Origin: Methanoculleus formosensis | GTDB lineage: Archaea > Halobacteriota > Methanomicrobia > Methanomicrobiales > Methanoculleaceae | DNA length: 64,000 nt | Direction of reading: 5' to 3' | NCBI RefSeq assembly: GCF_025384765.1 | Contig: NZ_VHLL01000006.1 | Coordinates: forward strand, 1-64,000 | Shown: positions 54,606 through 62,766 of the stretch, piece by piece | Position numbering within the stretch: the first letter of the stretch is position 1 | Layout of the letters: every line of letters starts with the position of its first letter | The notes under the pieces: model-generated | What the model was told of the DNA's origin: nothing | Seen by the model: only the letters and a program-made list of their open reading frames with translations | The model's database searches: none | Program-made: the position numbers and the translations under genes

Positions 54606-55333
54606 TGCTGAAGTTCGCTGAAGCGATACGCCGGTGGATGGGCTGGTGCCCGAACGCGACCGGCACCGTTCGGCGGCGGTATGTCGCACCGGACGGCGAG
54701 ATCGGGATGGGGGCGGTTGCGGACGGCAAGCGGGAGGCGGTGGAGGGTGTATTCGTGGATTACACCAGCCCCCGTTTCCTGCCGGCGTTGATCCTTGTCG
54801 TCGGTGTGTTCTTCGTGCTCCTCGTGGTGGGCTTCCTGATCCCATCCCTGCGTCCCGGATTCTATGTTTTCACAGGCCTCTTCTTTATGGCATATGCCGT
54901 GGTGCGTCTCTATCTCGATAAAAAAAAGGCTGAAATAGAGTCGTTCGGAGATTCGGTCGTTGTCCGGAGATCGCGTACTCGCCCCCTCGTCTTTAGAAAG
55001 GATGCCGTCAGATCGGTCGAGGTGAAACAGCCCTACCTGCCCATACCCCGCTGGGTGTCCGCGTTGCTCTTGGTTCTCATGTATGCGGGGGTATTCTACG
55101 GCATGGTGTGGATCGGGGCGATGCGGTATCCGGGCAGCCCGGCCGACCCCGATTTTATCTTCCACGCCTTCTATCTGGTCGGCTTCATGGTGTATATGCT
55201 GGAGTTGCTCTGTCGCTCCCTGGTCAGCCTGCGGTATCCCGGCCACGTCAGGGTGAAGCTGGAGCCCGCCGGGTTCCTCCACATCTACACCGATGACCCC
55301 GAACGGATAGCCCGGGTACTGGAGGTTTCCTGA
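54602..55333 (+). CDS. Membrane protein 5 of the GWCPN array
   Basis: 243 residues. Signature EAIRRWMGWCPN, linker REAVEGVFVDYTSPRF, two membrane helices (about 60-102), a beta segment (IESFGDSVVVRRSRTRPLVF), VRSVEVKQPYLPIPRW, two further helices and the tail EPAGFLHIYTDDPERIARVLE. Very close to member 6 at both protein and DNA level, so a recent duplicate. Its stop overlaps the ATG of member 6 by one base. Confidence 0.85.
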   Translation: MMLKFAEAIRRWMGWCPNATGTVRRRYVAPDGEIGMGAVADGKREAVEGVFVDYTSPRFLPALILVVGVFFVLLVVGFLIPSLRPGFYVFTGLFFMAYAVVRLYLDKKKAEIESFGDSVVVRRSRTRPLVFRKDAVRSVEVKQPYLPIPRWVSALLLVLMYAGVFYGMVWIGAMRYPGSPADPDFIFHAFYLVGFMVYMLELLCRSLVSLRYPGHVRVKLEPAGFLHIYTDDPERIARVLEVS

Positions 55334-56076
55334 TGATGGTATTTCTAGAGTATATCCGGAAGAAGCTCGGCTGGTGCCCGAACGCGGCGGCTACCGGCAC
55401 CAGCAGGCGCCGGTATGCCGCGCCAGACGGCGTGGTCGGGCTTGAAGCCGCGAGGGAAGGCAGCCGGGAGGTGGTGGAGGGCGTGTTCGTGGAGTACACC
55501 AGTCCTCGCTTCTTTGTGCTGATGCCGTTCTCCGTCCTCACCTTCCTCTCCCTCTTCGTGATATCCGTCCTGATCCCCTCCCTGTGGCCCGCTCTCTCCT
55601 TTACCTTCCTGGCCGTCTCCCTTCTGGCGTGGGTTGCATGGCGCATCTACTTCAATCCGTACAGGACCGCGATCGAGTTCTCCGGGAACTCCGTCACCAT
55701 CCAGAGATCGCATACCGGGCCGCTCGTCTTCGGAAAGGATACGGTAAGGTCGGTCGAGGTGAAACGACCCTACCTGCCCATACCCCGCTGGGCGTCCGTG
55801 CTCCTCCTGATAATCATGGCTGCAGTGATGTTCTTTGCTGGCGTAGGGAACGGGTTGATGCGCTACCCGGGAGGCCTGTCCGCCGGCCCCTATTTCGGCT
55901 TTCAGGTTCTCCTGGCGGTCGGCTGGACGGCATTTATACTGGAGCTGCTCTACCGCGCCCTGGTCAGCCTGCGGTATCCCGGCCACGTCAGGGTGAGGCT
56001 CGAGCCCGCCGGGTTCCTCCAGATCTATGCGGAAGACCCGGAGAGGGTTGCCGAACTGCTCGGTTCCCCACGATGA
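55333..56076 (+). CDS. Membrane protein 6 of the GWCPN array
   Basis: 247 residues with the same plan as member 5: LEYIRKKLGWCPN, REVVEGVFVEYTSPRF, paired helices, IEFSGNSVTIQRSHTGPLVF, VRSVEVKRPYLPIPRW, a second helix pair and EPAGFLQIYAEDPERVAELL. The N-terminal signature is closer to member 4 and the rest to member 5, which suggests mosaic exchange in the array. Last gene of the unit. The family may correspond to DUF1673; not verified. Confidence 0.85.
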   Translation: MMVFLEYIRKKLGWCPNAAATGTSRRRYAAPDGVVGLEAAREGSREVVEGVFVEYTSPRFFVLMPFSVLTFLSLFVISVLIPSLWPALSFTFLAVSLLAWVAWRIYFNPYRTAIEFSGNSVTIQRSHTGPLVFGKDTVRSVEVKRPYLPIPRWASVLLLIIMAAVMFFAGVGNGLMRYPGGLSAGPYFGFQVLLAVGWTAFILELLYRALVSLRYPGHVRVRLEPAGFLQIYAEDPERVAELLGSPR

Positions 56077-56168
56077 CGGGGCATACCTTTTGACGGGAAC
56101 CGTCCAATATACAGAGCGACATCCCATGAAACTCCTGTACCGCATCCCCACCCGGCGGAGCAACCGGC

Positions 56169-56978
56169 ATGACCGATAACACTCACTCCTCTCCCCCGGC
56201 GCTCGTCGAGTTCCAAAACGTCAGCGTCGTCCGGGACGGCCACAGGCTCCTCGACTCCGTCTCGCTCACGATCCGCGAGGGAGAGCATATCGCCATCCTC
56301 GGCCCGAACGGGGCGGGGAAGTCGTCGCTCATCCGGGCGATCACCCGCGAGTACTACCCCTCTGCCGGGGGGGCCGGCGTCGTCTTCCGGTTCCGGGGAC
56401 GGGATACCTGGGACGCCTTCGATCTCCGGTCGCACCTCGGGGTCGTCTCTAGCGACCTCCAGCACACCTTCACCCGCGGCATATCGGGCCGCGAGGTTGT
56501 CCTCTCGGGGTTCTTCTCAAGCATCGGGCTCTTCCTCTCTCACGAGGTGACCCCCGCTATGGAGCGGAGGACCGATGAGATACTCGAGTTCCTGGAGGTC
56601 GCCCACCTTGCCGACCGCCCGATGACCGAACTCTCCTCGGGCGAGGCCCGCCGGTTCCTGATCGGACGGGCGCTCGTCCACGACCCGAGCACGCTCCTCC
56701 TCGACGAGCCCACAAACAGCCTCGACCTCGCCGCGCTTCACACCTTTAGGAAAACCCTCCGAAAGATTGCACAGTCCGGCACCGGGATCATCCTCGTGAC
56801 CCACAACCTCCACGACATCATCCCCGAGATCTCCCGTGTCGTCCTGATGCGGGACGGCGCCGTCCAGAAAGACGGCCCGAAGGCCGATGTCCTGACCAGT
56901 GAAGCCATCGCCGACCTCTTCCGCGTCCCGGTCCGCGTCCGGGAAGAGGACGGGTATTACTACGCGACGGGGTACTAA
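56169..56978 (+). CDS. Stand-alone ABC transporter ATP-binding protein (ModF-like)
   Basis: 269 residues. Walker A GPNGAGKS at 45-52, signature ELSSGEARR, Walker B TLLLDEPTNSLD and the switch histidine in LVTHNLHD. No permease or binding protein is near. The single-domain form resembles COG1119 (ModF/PhrA-like) proteins, whose role is unclear. It follows the array by 92 bases on the same strand; cotranscription cannot be excluded. Confidence 0.9.
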   Translation: MTDNTHSSPPALVEFQNVSVVRDGHRLLDSVSLTIREGEHIAILGPNGAGKSSLIRAITREYYPSAGGAGVVFRFRGRDTWDAFDLRSHLGVVSSDLQHTFTRGISGREVVLSGFFSSIGLFLSHEVTPAMERRTDEILEFLEVAHLADRPMTELSSGEARRFLIGRALVHDPSTLLLDEPTNSLDLAALHTFRKTLRKIAQSGTGIILVTHNLHDIIPEISRVVLMRDGAVQKDGPKADVLTSEAIADLFRVPVRVREEDGYYYATGY

Positions 56979-57091
56979 CCCCGAGCTCGTTATTTTTCCC
57001 CCGTCATAACGTTTAAGCCCGGTGACGTTCTCCCCCGCTGCTCATACCCGTGGCACCTCCGTGCACATGGGACGAGGAAAGGAGGAAAAGC

Positions 57092-58108
57092 ATGGTCGAG
57101 ATAGGCTACAAACTCTTCACCGAGTCGCACAGTGCACCCGAACTGGTGAAGAACGCACGGCTTGCCGAGGACGCCGGGTTCTCGTTTCTGAGCATCAGCG
57201 ATCACTACCTCCCGTGGATCCCGAACCACGGGCGTGCCGGGTTTGCCTGGTGCACCATCGGTGCGGTATCGCAGGCCACCTCGCGGGCCCGGGTCTCCAC
57301 CGGCGTGACCTGCCCGCTGATACGCTACCACCCGGCGATCATCGCACAGGCCGCGGCGACCGCGGCAAACCTGATGCCCGGACGGTTCGAACTCGGCCTC
57401 GGGACCGGCGAGAACTTGAATGAGCACGTCACCGGGGGAATCTTTCCCACATCCGAGCCGTTGCGGCTCGGTATGCTCCGCGAGGCGGTGAAGATCATCC
57501 GGACGCTCTGGAAGGGCGGCACGCAGGACTACTACGGCGCCTACTACACCGTCGACAACGCGCAGATCTTTGAACTCCCGGAGGTTCTCCCACCGATCCG
57601 CATATCGGCCCAGGGGCCGATGGCGGCAGAGGTTGCCGGTGAGATCGGCGACGCGCTCATCCACTTCGAGCAGAAACCGGAAGAGGTCGTCGAGACGTTC
57701 CGCGCATCCGGCGGCGAGGGCAAATCGTGCATGATCGAGACCGTGGTCTGCTACGCCGGAAGCGAGGAAGAGGCGAAGCGCACTGCGTACGAGTGGTTCC
57801 CCATGGCGGCAAACAAGGGAGAGTTGAACTGGGTCGTTCCTACGCCGGCACACTTTGAGCAGTTGCAGCAGATGGTGACGCCGGAGGATGTCGCAAAGAA
57901 CGTCCTCTGCGGACCCGATCCGCAGAAGATCATCGAGAAGGTGGGAAAACTCGTCGATATGGGGTACGACAGTGTTCTGTTGCACCAGGTCGGCCCGGAG
58001 CAGGAGAGGTTCATCAACCTCGCCCACGACGTCATCCTGCCGGAGTTCGGGATCAAGCCTCCGCGGCCCGAGTCCGGGGGGCGGATGGTCATCGGGCCGG
58101 CACGGTGA
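57092..58108 (+). CDS. LLM-class F420-dependent oxidoreductase, glucose-6-phosphate dehydrogenase-like family
   Basis: 338 residues of the luciferase-like TIM barrel: FSFLSISDHYLPWIPNHG, STGVTCPLIRYHPAIIAQ, GRFELGLGTGENLNEHV and PIRISAQGP mark the F420-binding group related to Fgd and to Adf, the F420-dependent secondary alcohol dehydrogenase. It moves hydride between an alcohol or sugar substrate and F420; the substrate is uncertain. GGAAAGGAGG before the ATG sets the start. A glycosidase-fold protein follows 22 bases later. Confidence 0.9.
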   Translation: MVEIGYKLFTESHSAPELVKNARLAEDAGFSFLSISDHYLPWIPNHGRAGFAWCTIGAVSQATSRARVSTGVTCPLIRYHPAIIAQAAATAANLMPGRFELGLGTGENLNEHVTGGIFPTSEPLRLGMLREAVKIIRTLWKGGTQDYYGAYYTVDNAQIFELPEVLPPIRISAQGPMAAEVAGEIGDALIHFEQKPEEVVETFRASGGEGKSCMIETVVCYAGSEEEAKRTAYEWFPMAANKGELNWVVPTPAHFEQLQQMVTPEDVAKNVLCGPDPQKIIEKVGKLVDMGYDSVLLHQVGPEQERFINLAHDVILPEFGIKPPRPESGGRMVIGPAR

Positions 58109-58130
58109 GCATGACCCCGGTGAAGGAGAG

Positions 58131-59279
58131 ATGGCGAAGAGCGTGACCACCACAACCGTCCGCGACCTCATGGCGGAGTTCGCCAGCCTGACCGGGCTCG
58201 ACCCGCCCTACGACCACCCGCGGCGCTACCTCTGGACGGACGCCTACGCGGTCTGCAACTACCTCGAACTCTTCCGCCGGACGGGTGACGCGGCCTACCG
58301 CGACCTTGCCCTCCGCCTCGTCGACCAGGTGCACCACACCCTCGGCCGGCACCGCGACGACGATCCGCGGACCGGGTGGATCAGCGGTCTCCCCGACGAG
58401 GAGGGGGAGGCGCACCCGACCCGGGGCGGTCTCCGGATAGGTAAACCGCTTCCCGAACGCCGGCCTGGTGAGCCGTTCGACGAGCGACTGGAGTGGAAAC
58501 AGGACGGGCAGTACTACCACTACCTGACAAAGTGGATGCACGCGCTCAACCGGGTGAGCAGGACGACCGGAGACCCGGCCTATACCCGGTGGGCGGTGGA
58601 GCTTGCAGGGGTCGCCCACGCCGCGTTCACCTATACCCTCCCCTCCGACGGCAGGAGGATGTACTGGAAGATGAGCACCGACCTCTCCCGGCCGCTCGTC
58701 CCGGCGATGGGGCAGCACGACCCGCTCGACGGGTTCGTCACCTACAGCGAGTTTCAGGCGGCAGGGGGAACCGGTCTCTCGGTCGAGATTGCCGATATGG
58801 CCCGGATCTGCCGCAGCGAGCCCCTCTCCACGGACGACCCGCTCGGCATAGGCGGCCTTCTCTACGATGCCGGGAGGATCTCGCAACTCGCGGGCCGGGA
58901 AGGGTTTGCATACGAAGATCTGTTGCCGTCAGTTCTCGATGCGGCCCTCTCCGGTCTCAGGCGCTTCACCCGGGGTGGGACGCTCCGCTACCCCGCTGAT
59001 CACCGCCTCGCCTTCCGGGAGCTCGGGCTCTCGATCGGCCTGTCGGGTGTTGGGCCTCTCCTGGAACGGGTCAGGGATAACCCGGTCCTTTTCGGGCGGG
59101 ATGGGAACGTGCAGCAGCGAGCGGAGGCTCTCATGGAGTACGTGCCGCTCACCGATGCGATCGAGCGCTTCTGGATGGACGGTACCAACCAGAAAGCCGG
59201 CACCTGGGCGCAACACCGGGAGATCAACATGGTGATGCTCGCCACCAGCCTCGCTCCCGGGGAGTTCCTGGGGGTCTAA
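58131..59279 (+). CDS. Six-hairpin glycosidase-fold protein of unknown function
   Basis: 382 residues, no signal peptide. Repeated helix pairs (NYLELFRRTGDAAYRDLALRLVDQVHHTLG, LTKWMHALNRVSRTTGDPAYTRWAVELA) indicate an alpha/alpha toroid as in many glycoside hydrolases and epimerases. Catalytic residues cannot be assigned. It follows the F420 oxidoreductase with its own GGAG site and is likely cotranscribed with it, hinting at a sugar-linked reaction. Confidence 0.8.
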   Translation: MAKSVTTTTVRDLMAEFASLTGLDPPYDHPRRYLWTDAYAVCNYLELFRRTGDAAYRDLALRLVDQVHHTLGRHRDDDPRTGWISGLPDEEGEAHPTRGGLRIGKPLPERRPGEPFDERLEWKQDGQYYHYLTKWMHALNRVSRTTGDPAYTRWAVELAGVAHAAFTYTLPSDGRRMYWKMSTDLSRPLVPAMGQHDPLDGFVTYSEFQAAGGTGLSVEIADMARICRSEPLSTDDPLGIGGLLYDAGRISQLAGREGFAYEDLLPSVLDAALSGLRRFTRGGTLRYPADHRLAFRELGLSIGLSGVGPLLERVRDNPVLFGRDGNVQQRAEALMEYVPLTDAIERFWMDGTNQKAGTWAQHREINMVMLATSLAPGEFLGV

Positions 59280-59347
59280 CTCGGGTGGATGCGATCCCTG
59301 CCAGACAAGACCGTCCGGCGGCCCAGGGGGGGCGTGAAGCCCTGACC

Positions 59348-59400
59348 CATATCTATTTAGGAAGGGACGATTAGTTCTGATTCGAAGGAGGTATGTACCT
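59348..59400 (+). promoter_or_regulatory. Promoter and ribosome site of the split-barrel protein gene
   Basis: CATATCTATTTAGG (59348-59361) is a TATA-like element about 45 bases before the ATG, and AAGGAGGT (59385-59392) is a full Shine-Dalgarno with an 8-base spacer. Confidence 0.5.
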
Positions 59401-59820
59401 ATGGTATCTAAACTGATGGACTACTTCAACAAACAACCGAGACTCGGGGTGCTCAGCACCGCGAACAAAGAAGGCAAGATCGATGCGGCGGTCTTCGGGT
59501 CGCCGATGATGGTCGACGAGAAGACCGTCGTGATGGGGCTCGGGAATAACCGCACGTTTGCCTACCTGCAGGATAATCCCAATGCCGTCTTCACGATCAT
59601 GGAGCAGGGGGCGACGCTTGCGGACTGGAAGGGGCTCCGGGTCTACCTGAAGATGAAGAACTACGCGACCTCCGGAGAGACGCTCGATGCTTACCGGCAA
59701 AAGGTCGCTGAGGCCGCGGGTGAGGATGCGGCGGCGATGATCCATGCCTCGGTGACGTTCGAGGTCGGCGAGGTGCGACCCCTCATCGATATGGGCCAGG
59801 GCTGGGAGAAGTCTGTCTAA
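59401..59820 (+). CDS. Pyridoxamine 5-phosphate oxidase-like protein
   Basis: 139 residues of the split-barrel fold: LGVLSTANKEGKIDAAVFGSP, VVMGLGNNRTFAYLQDNPNAVFTIME and GLRVYLKMKNYATSG. It probably binds FMN or F420. It has its own strong promoter and ribosome site, so it is monocistronic. Distantly related to the protein at 27458. Confidence 0.92.
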   Translation: MVSKLMDYFNKQPRLGVLSTANKEGKIDAAVFGSPMMVDEKTVVMGLGNNRTFAYLQDNPNAVFTIMEQGATLADWKGLRVYLKMKNYATSGETLDAYRQKVAEAAGEDAAAMIHASVTFEVGEVRPLIDMGQGWEKSV

Positions 59821-60730
59821 CTCTTTTTTCCTTCGATCCCGGCGCTCCGGCTCCTTTATTACCTATCGCTATGGTTGTTCTTCCAGAACGGCAGGGACGG
59901 CATGCTGCGATGAGAGCCTGCCGTGCCGTCATGGGGCGCGCACCGAGAGATGCCAGGACCGGGAGTGATCTGCGATCGAATCCCTGGTCTCCCCTCTGGG
60001 TGAATGCCGTCCGCAAGCATGGTTATGCATCTCATTCTCTGGGGCCCGGCAGCTGGACGGTGCCCGAAAACGCCCCCTGCTCCCCCTCACCCCTCTCTTC
60101 GGCAGCAGTGCAGCAGTCCGGCCAGCGCTTTGCCATCCTGAACGGTGTACGATCTTATAGAGCCAGATGGTGCGCTTAAAAAAGAACTCATCGCTCCAAC
60201 TGAGTGCCGGATAACCGGTATGCCTGCAGACCGCGCAATTATCCGGTATCCCCTCTCATTCCGGCTACCTTTATTGAATTTGCGGAAGATGCGGTTTTTT
60301 TGGCAGCGCGGCAACATTTAAGGATCATGAAGGATAGTTACCAACTAGAGGTCGTCATAAAACACCCTATCGGGAAGAGAGATACCTCTCCCGATATTCC
60401 AACTCGAAACCTCTGGGATTTTTGAATCCCTGCCGTCTGATAGCCGCGAATCGCGTGCATCCCGGACTCGATAGACGGCTGCCATCCCGGCGGATGCCGG
60501 CTGGTCTGCGTGGTAAGGTAGAGTAGACGAATACACCCTGCCGGGCGGGTGCACGGGCTGGACCCCGCGCCCGGCGACGGCAGGGGCGGCCAGCATCTTC
60601 GCTTGAACCCGGCCGCTGGGGAAACGTCATGGGATGACCGGATATCTGGGCGGGATTGTGATTGTAGGTGCTGGATCGCGAGATTGCACGTCCGAAGAGG
60701 ATGTGCAGTTGAAACCAGGAGAGTATTAGC
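59821..60730. other. Long gene-free stretch with possible gene remnants
   Basis: No reliable gene in 910 bases. A T run at 59824-59829 may end the preceding transcript. A plus-strand frame of 73 codons (60204-60425) and minus-strand frames across 60340-60730 have fragments with protein-like composition but many rare residues and no family. Composition is less GC-rich around 60170-60420, so a decayed mobile element is possible. TATA-like CTTATAG lies near 60154-60160. Confidence 0.4.
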
Positions 60731-61690
60731 ATGATGAAAGGATGGGAATTTACCTACACCCATAAACCGCTGAGACTTGTTGAAAAACCTGATCCGGTTG
60801 CGAAACCCGGTTACGTAGCGCTCGATGTGAAGGCCTGCGGGCTCTGCCATTCGGATGTCGGCGCACTGGAGGATGAGAAGTGGTTGGCGCTGATGAAGTA
60901 CCCGCTCATCATCGGTCACGAATACGCCGGCGTCATCACGGAGGTCGGCGAAGGCGTCACCGGATATAACGTGGGAGATCGAGTCGGCGTCTGCCCCATG
61001 CCTACCAAAGACGGGTACGGCGGGGGATACGGCCGGGACGGCGGATACGCCACGAAATCGACCGCTCCGGCGGAGATGCTGGTCCCGGTTCCCGATAACG
61101 TCTCATTTACCTATGCTGCGGCCGCTACGGATGCGGGGATGACCTCCCACCATGCGGTGGCCGTGGCGGGGGGTGCCGGGCCCGGCATCAACATGGGCAT
61201 CATCGGCATCGGTGGCCTGGGCCAGATCGGCACCCGGGTCGCCGTCCTCAAGGGCGCCAATGTATACGCGGCTTCCAGGAACCCCGCAGCACGGGAAGAA
61301 GCCATGAAACTCGGATGCAAGGCCGCATACCCGTCGATCAGCGAGGTCGCCGAGCACCATGATCTGGATGTCATCGTCGATTTTGCCGGGGCCGGCAAGA
61401 CAACCGCGGACGCCCTGGAAGCGGTCGGGGTCAATGGCCGTGTGGTCCTGGTCGGCATGGCAAAACTGGAGACCACCCTCAACACGATGCCCCTGATCAC
61501 GAAAGAGGTTACCATAGTCGGCAGCCAGGGCGGCAACGTCGACGATATCGCCAGCGTCTACAAGATGATGGCATCAGGCGACCTCAAACCGGACGTCATC
61601 GAGATCGGATTCGATGATATCCCGGCGGGCCTCGAAAAACTCAAACAGGGCGGGGTAAGAGGGAGACTGGTTGCCGTCATGGACAGATGA
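60731..61690 (+). CDS. Zinc-type medium-chain alcohol dehydrogenase without structural zinc lobe
   Basis: 319 residues. The catalytic zinc region is intact: Cys39 (CGLCHSD), His63-Glu64 (GHEYAGVI). The lobe that normally carries four cysteines for structural zinc is replaced by a short Gly/Tyr-rich loop (DGYGGGYGRDGGYA), making the protein about 20-30 residues shorter than usual. The Rossmann motif is GIGGLG with YAASRNP after it, suggesting NADP. Substrate unknown. AGGAGAG precedes ATGATG; either ATG could serve. Confidence 0.92.
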   Translation: MMKGWEFTYTHKPLRLVEKPDPVAKPGYVALDVKACGLCHSDVGALEDEKWLALMKYPLIIGHEYAGVITEVGEGVTGYNVGDRVGVCPMPTKDGYGGGYGRDGGYATKSTAPAEMLVPVPDNVSFTYAAAATDAGMTSHHAVAVAGGAGPGINMGIIGIGGLGQIGTRVAVLKGANVYAASRNPAAREEAMKLGCKAAYPSISEVAEHHDLDVIVDFAGAGKTTADALEAVGVNGRVVLVGMAKLETTLNTMPLITKEVTIVGSQGGNVDDIASVYKMMASGDLKPDVIEIGFDDIPAGLEKLKQGGVRGRLVAVMDR

Positions 61691-61754
61691 GGTCCACGCG
61701 ACATCGCGGAATGCATCCGCGTCATTCACCCGGGTAGCTTCCAACGCCCTACCC

Positions 61755-61760
61755 TTTTTT
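61755..61760 (+). terminator. T run between convergent dehydrogenase and pfkA genes
   Basis: Six T lie 65 bases beyond the dehydrogenase stop; no strong hairpin is seen. Confidence 0.3.
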
Positions 61761-61794
61761 GGTGGGAGAGGGAACTTCCGGCCCCGTACCCCGC

Positions 61795-62766
61795 CTATTC
61801 CGAGAGGAACGGGAATATCCGCACTAAGTCCTCGTTGAGCGGTTTCTTCTTCTGCCAGGTCTCTTCAAGCGGAGTGCATCGAAGGTTGCCGCCTACCTCT
61901 CCCACCATGCATTCGCGCTGGCCCTCGAGCAGTGCCTCGACGGAGGCAACACCGAGGAGGCTCCCGAGCACCCGGTCGCGCAGCGTCGGCGGCCCGCCCC
62001 GCTGGAGGTGACCGAGGACGACGACCCTTGAATCGAAGTTGAGGCGCTCGCCGACCTCCCGGGCGATCTCAAACGAGACGCCCGGCGTCTTCCCCTCCGC
62101 CACTACCACGATCGCGCTCTTCTTCCCCGTGATGAACCCCGCCCGTATGCGCTCGCTGATCCGGGCGATCGAGACCTCTTCTTCCGGGATGACCAGTTCC
62201 TCGGCGCCGCCGGCGATACCGCTCTCGAGCGCCAGGAACCCGGCCGTCCGCCCCATCACCTCGATGAAGAAGAGTCGTTCGTGAGAGCGGGCGGTGTCGC
62301 GGATCCGGTCGATCGCCTCGACCGCGCAGTTTGCGGCCGTATCGAACCCGATGCAGTAGTCGGTCCCGTAGACGTCGTTGTCGATGCTCCCCGGCACCCC
62401 CACGAGCGGTGCCGTATCTGCATCGGCGGCGAGCAGGCTCGCGCCATGAAACGTCCCCTCACCCCCGATCAGGATGATACCGTCAAGCCCCAACCGTTCG
62501 ATGGCCTCCGCCGCTTTGAGCCGCCCCTCCCGGGTGTAAAAGTCCGGGCTCCGCGAAGTTTCCAGGATGGTGCCGCCCATGTGGATCGTGTTCCGGATAG
62601 CCCTCCGGTCGAGCGGCACCCCATCACCGGCGATGAGCCCGGTATATCCCCGGCGTATCCCGACGACGGCAAGGTCGTTCGCGAGCCCGGTCCGCACCGC
62701 CGCCCGGATGCAGGCGTTCATTCCGGGCGCGTCGCCCCCGCTCGTCAGGATGCCGATCCGCTTCAC
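61795..62766 (-). CDS. pfkA: 6-phosphofructokinase, bacterial ATP type
   Basis: 323 residues, matching bacterial PfkA. GILTSGGDAPGMN at the N-terminus, GGEGT at 101-105 and PGSIDND at 125-131. Glycines at the positions equivalent to 104 and 124 of the Escherichia coli enzyme point to ATP rather than pyrophosphate as donor; the residue at 103 is Glu instead of the usual Asp. It phosphorylates fructose 6-phosphate. Most euryarchaea use an unrelated ADP-dependent enzyme. It overlaps the pgk stop by four bases. Confidence 0.93.
   Translation of the reverse strand: MKRIGILTSGGDAPGMNACIRAAVRTGLANDLAVVGIRRGYTGLIAGDGVPLDRRAIRNTIHMGGTILETSRSPDFYTREGRLKAAEAIERLGLDGIILIGGEGTFHGASLLAADADTAPLVGVPGSIDNDVYGTDYCIGFDTAANCAVEAIDRIRDTARSHERLFFIEVMGRTAGFLALESGIAGGAEELVIPEEEVSIARISERIRAGFITGKKSAIVVVAEGKTPGVSFEIAREVGERLNFDSRVVVLGHLQRGGPPTLRDRVLGSLLGVASVEALLEGQRECMVGEVGGNLRCTPLEETWQKKKPLNEDLVRIFPFLSE

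Noticed and set aside
60204-60425. 73-codon plus-strand frame in the 60 kb gap
   Set aside because: No ribosome site, atypical composition and no family; treated as non-coding or remnant.
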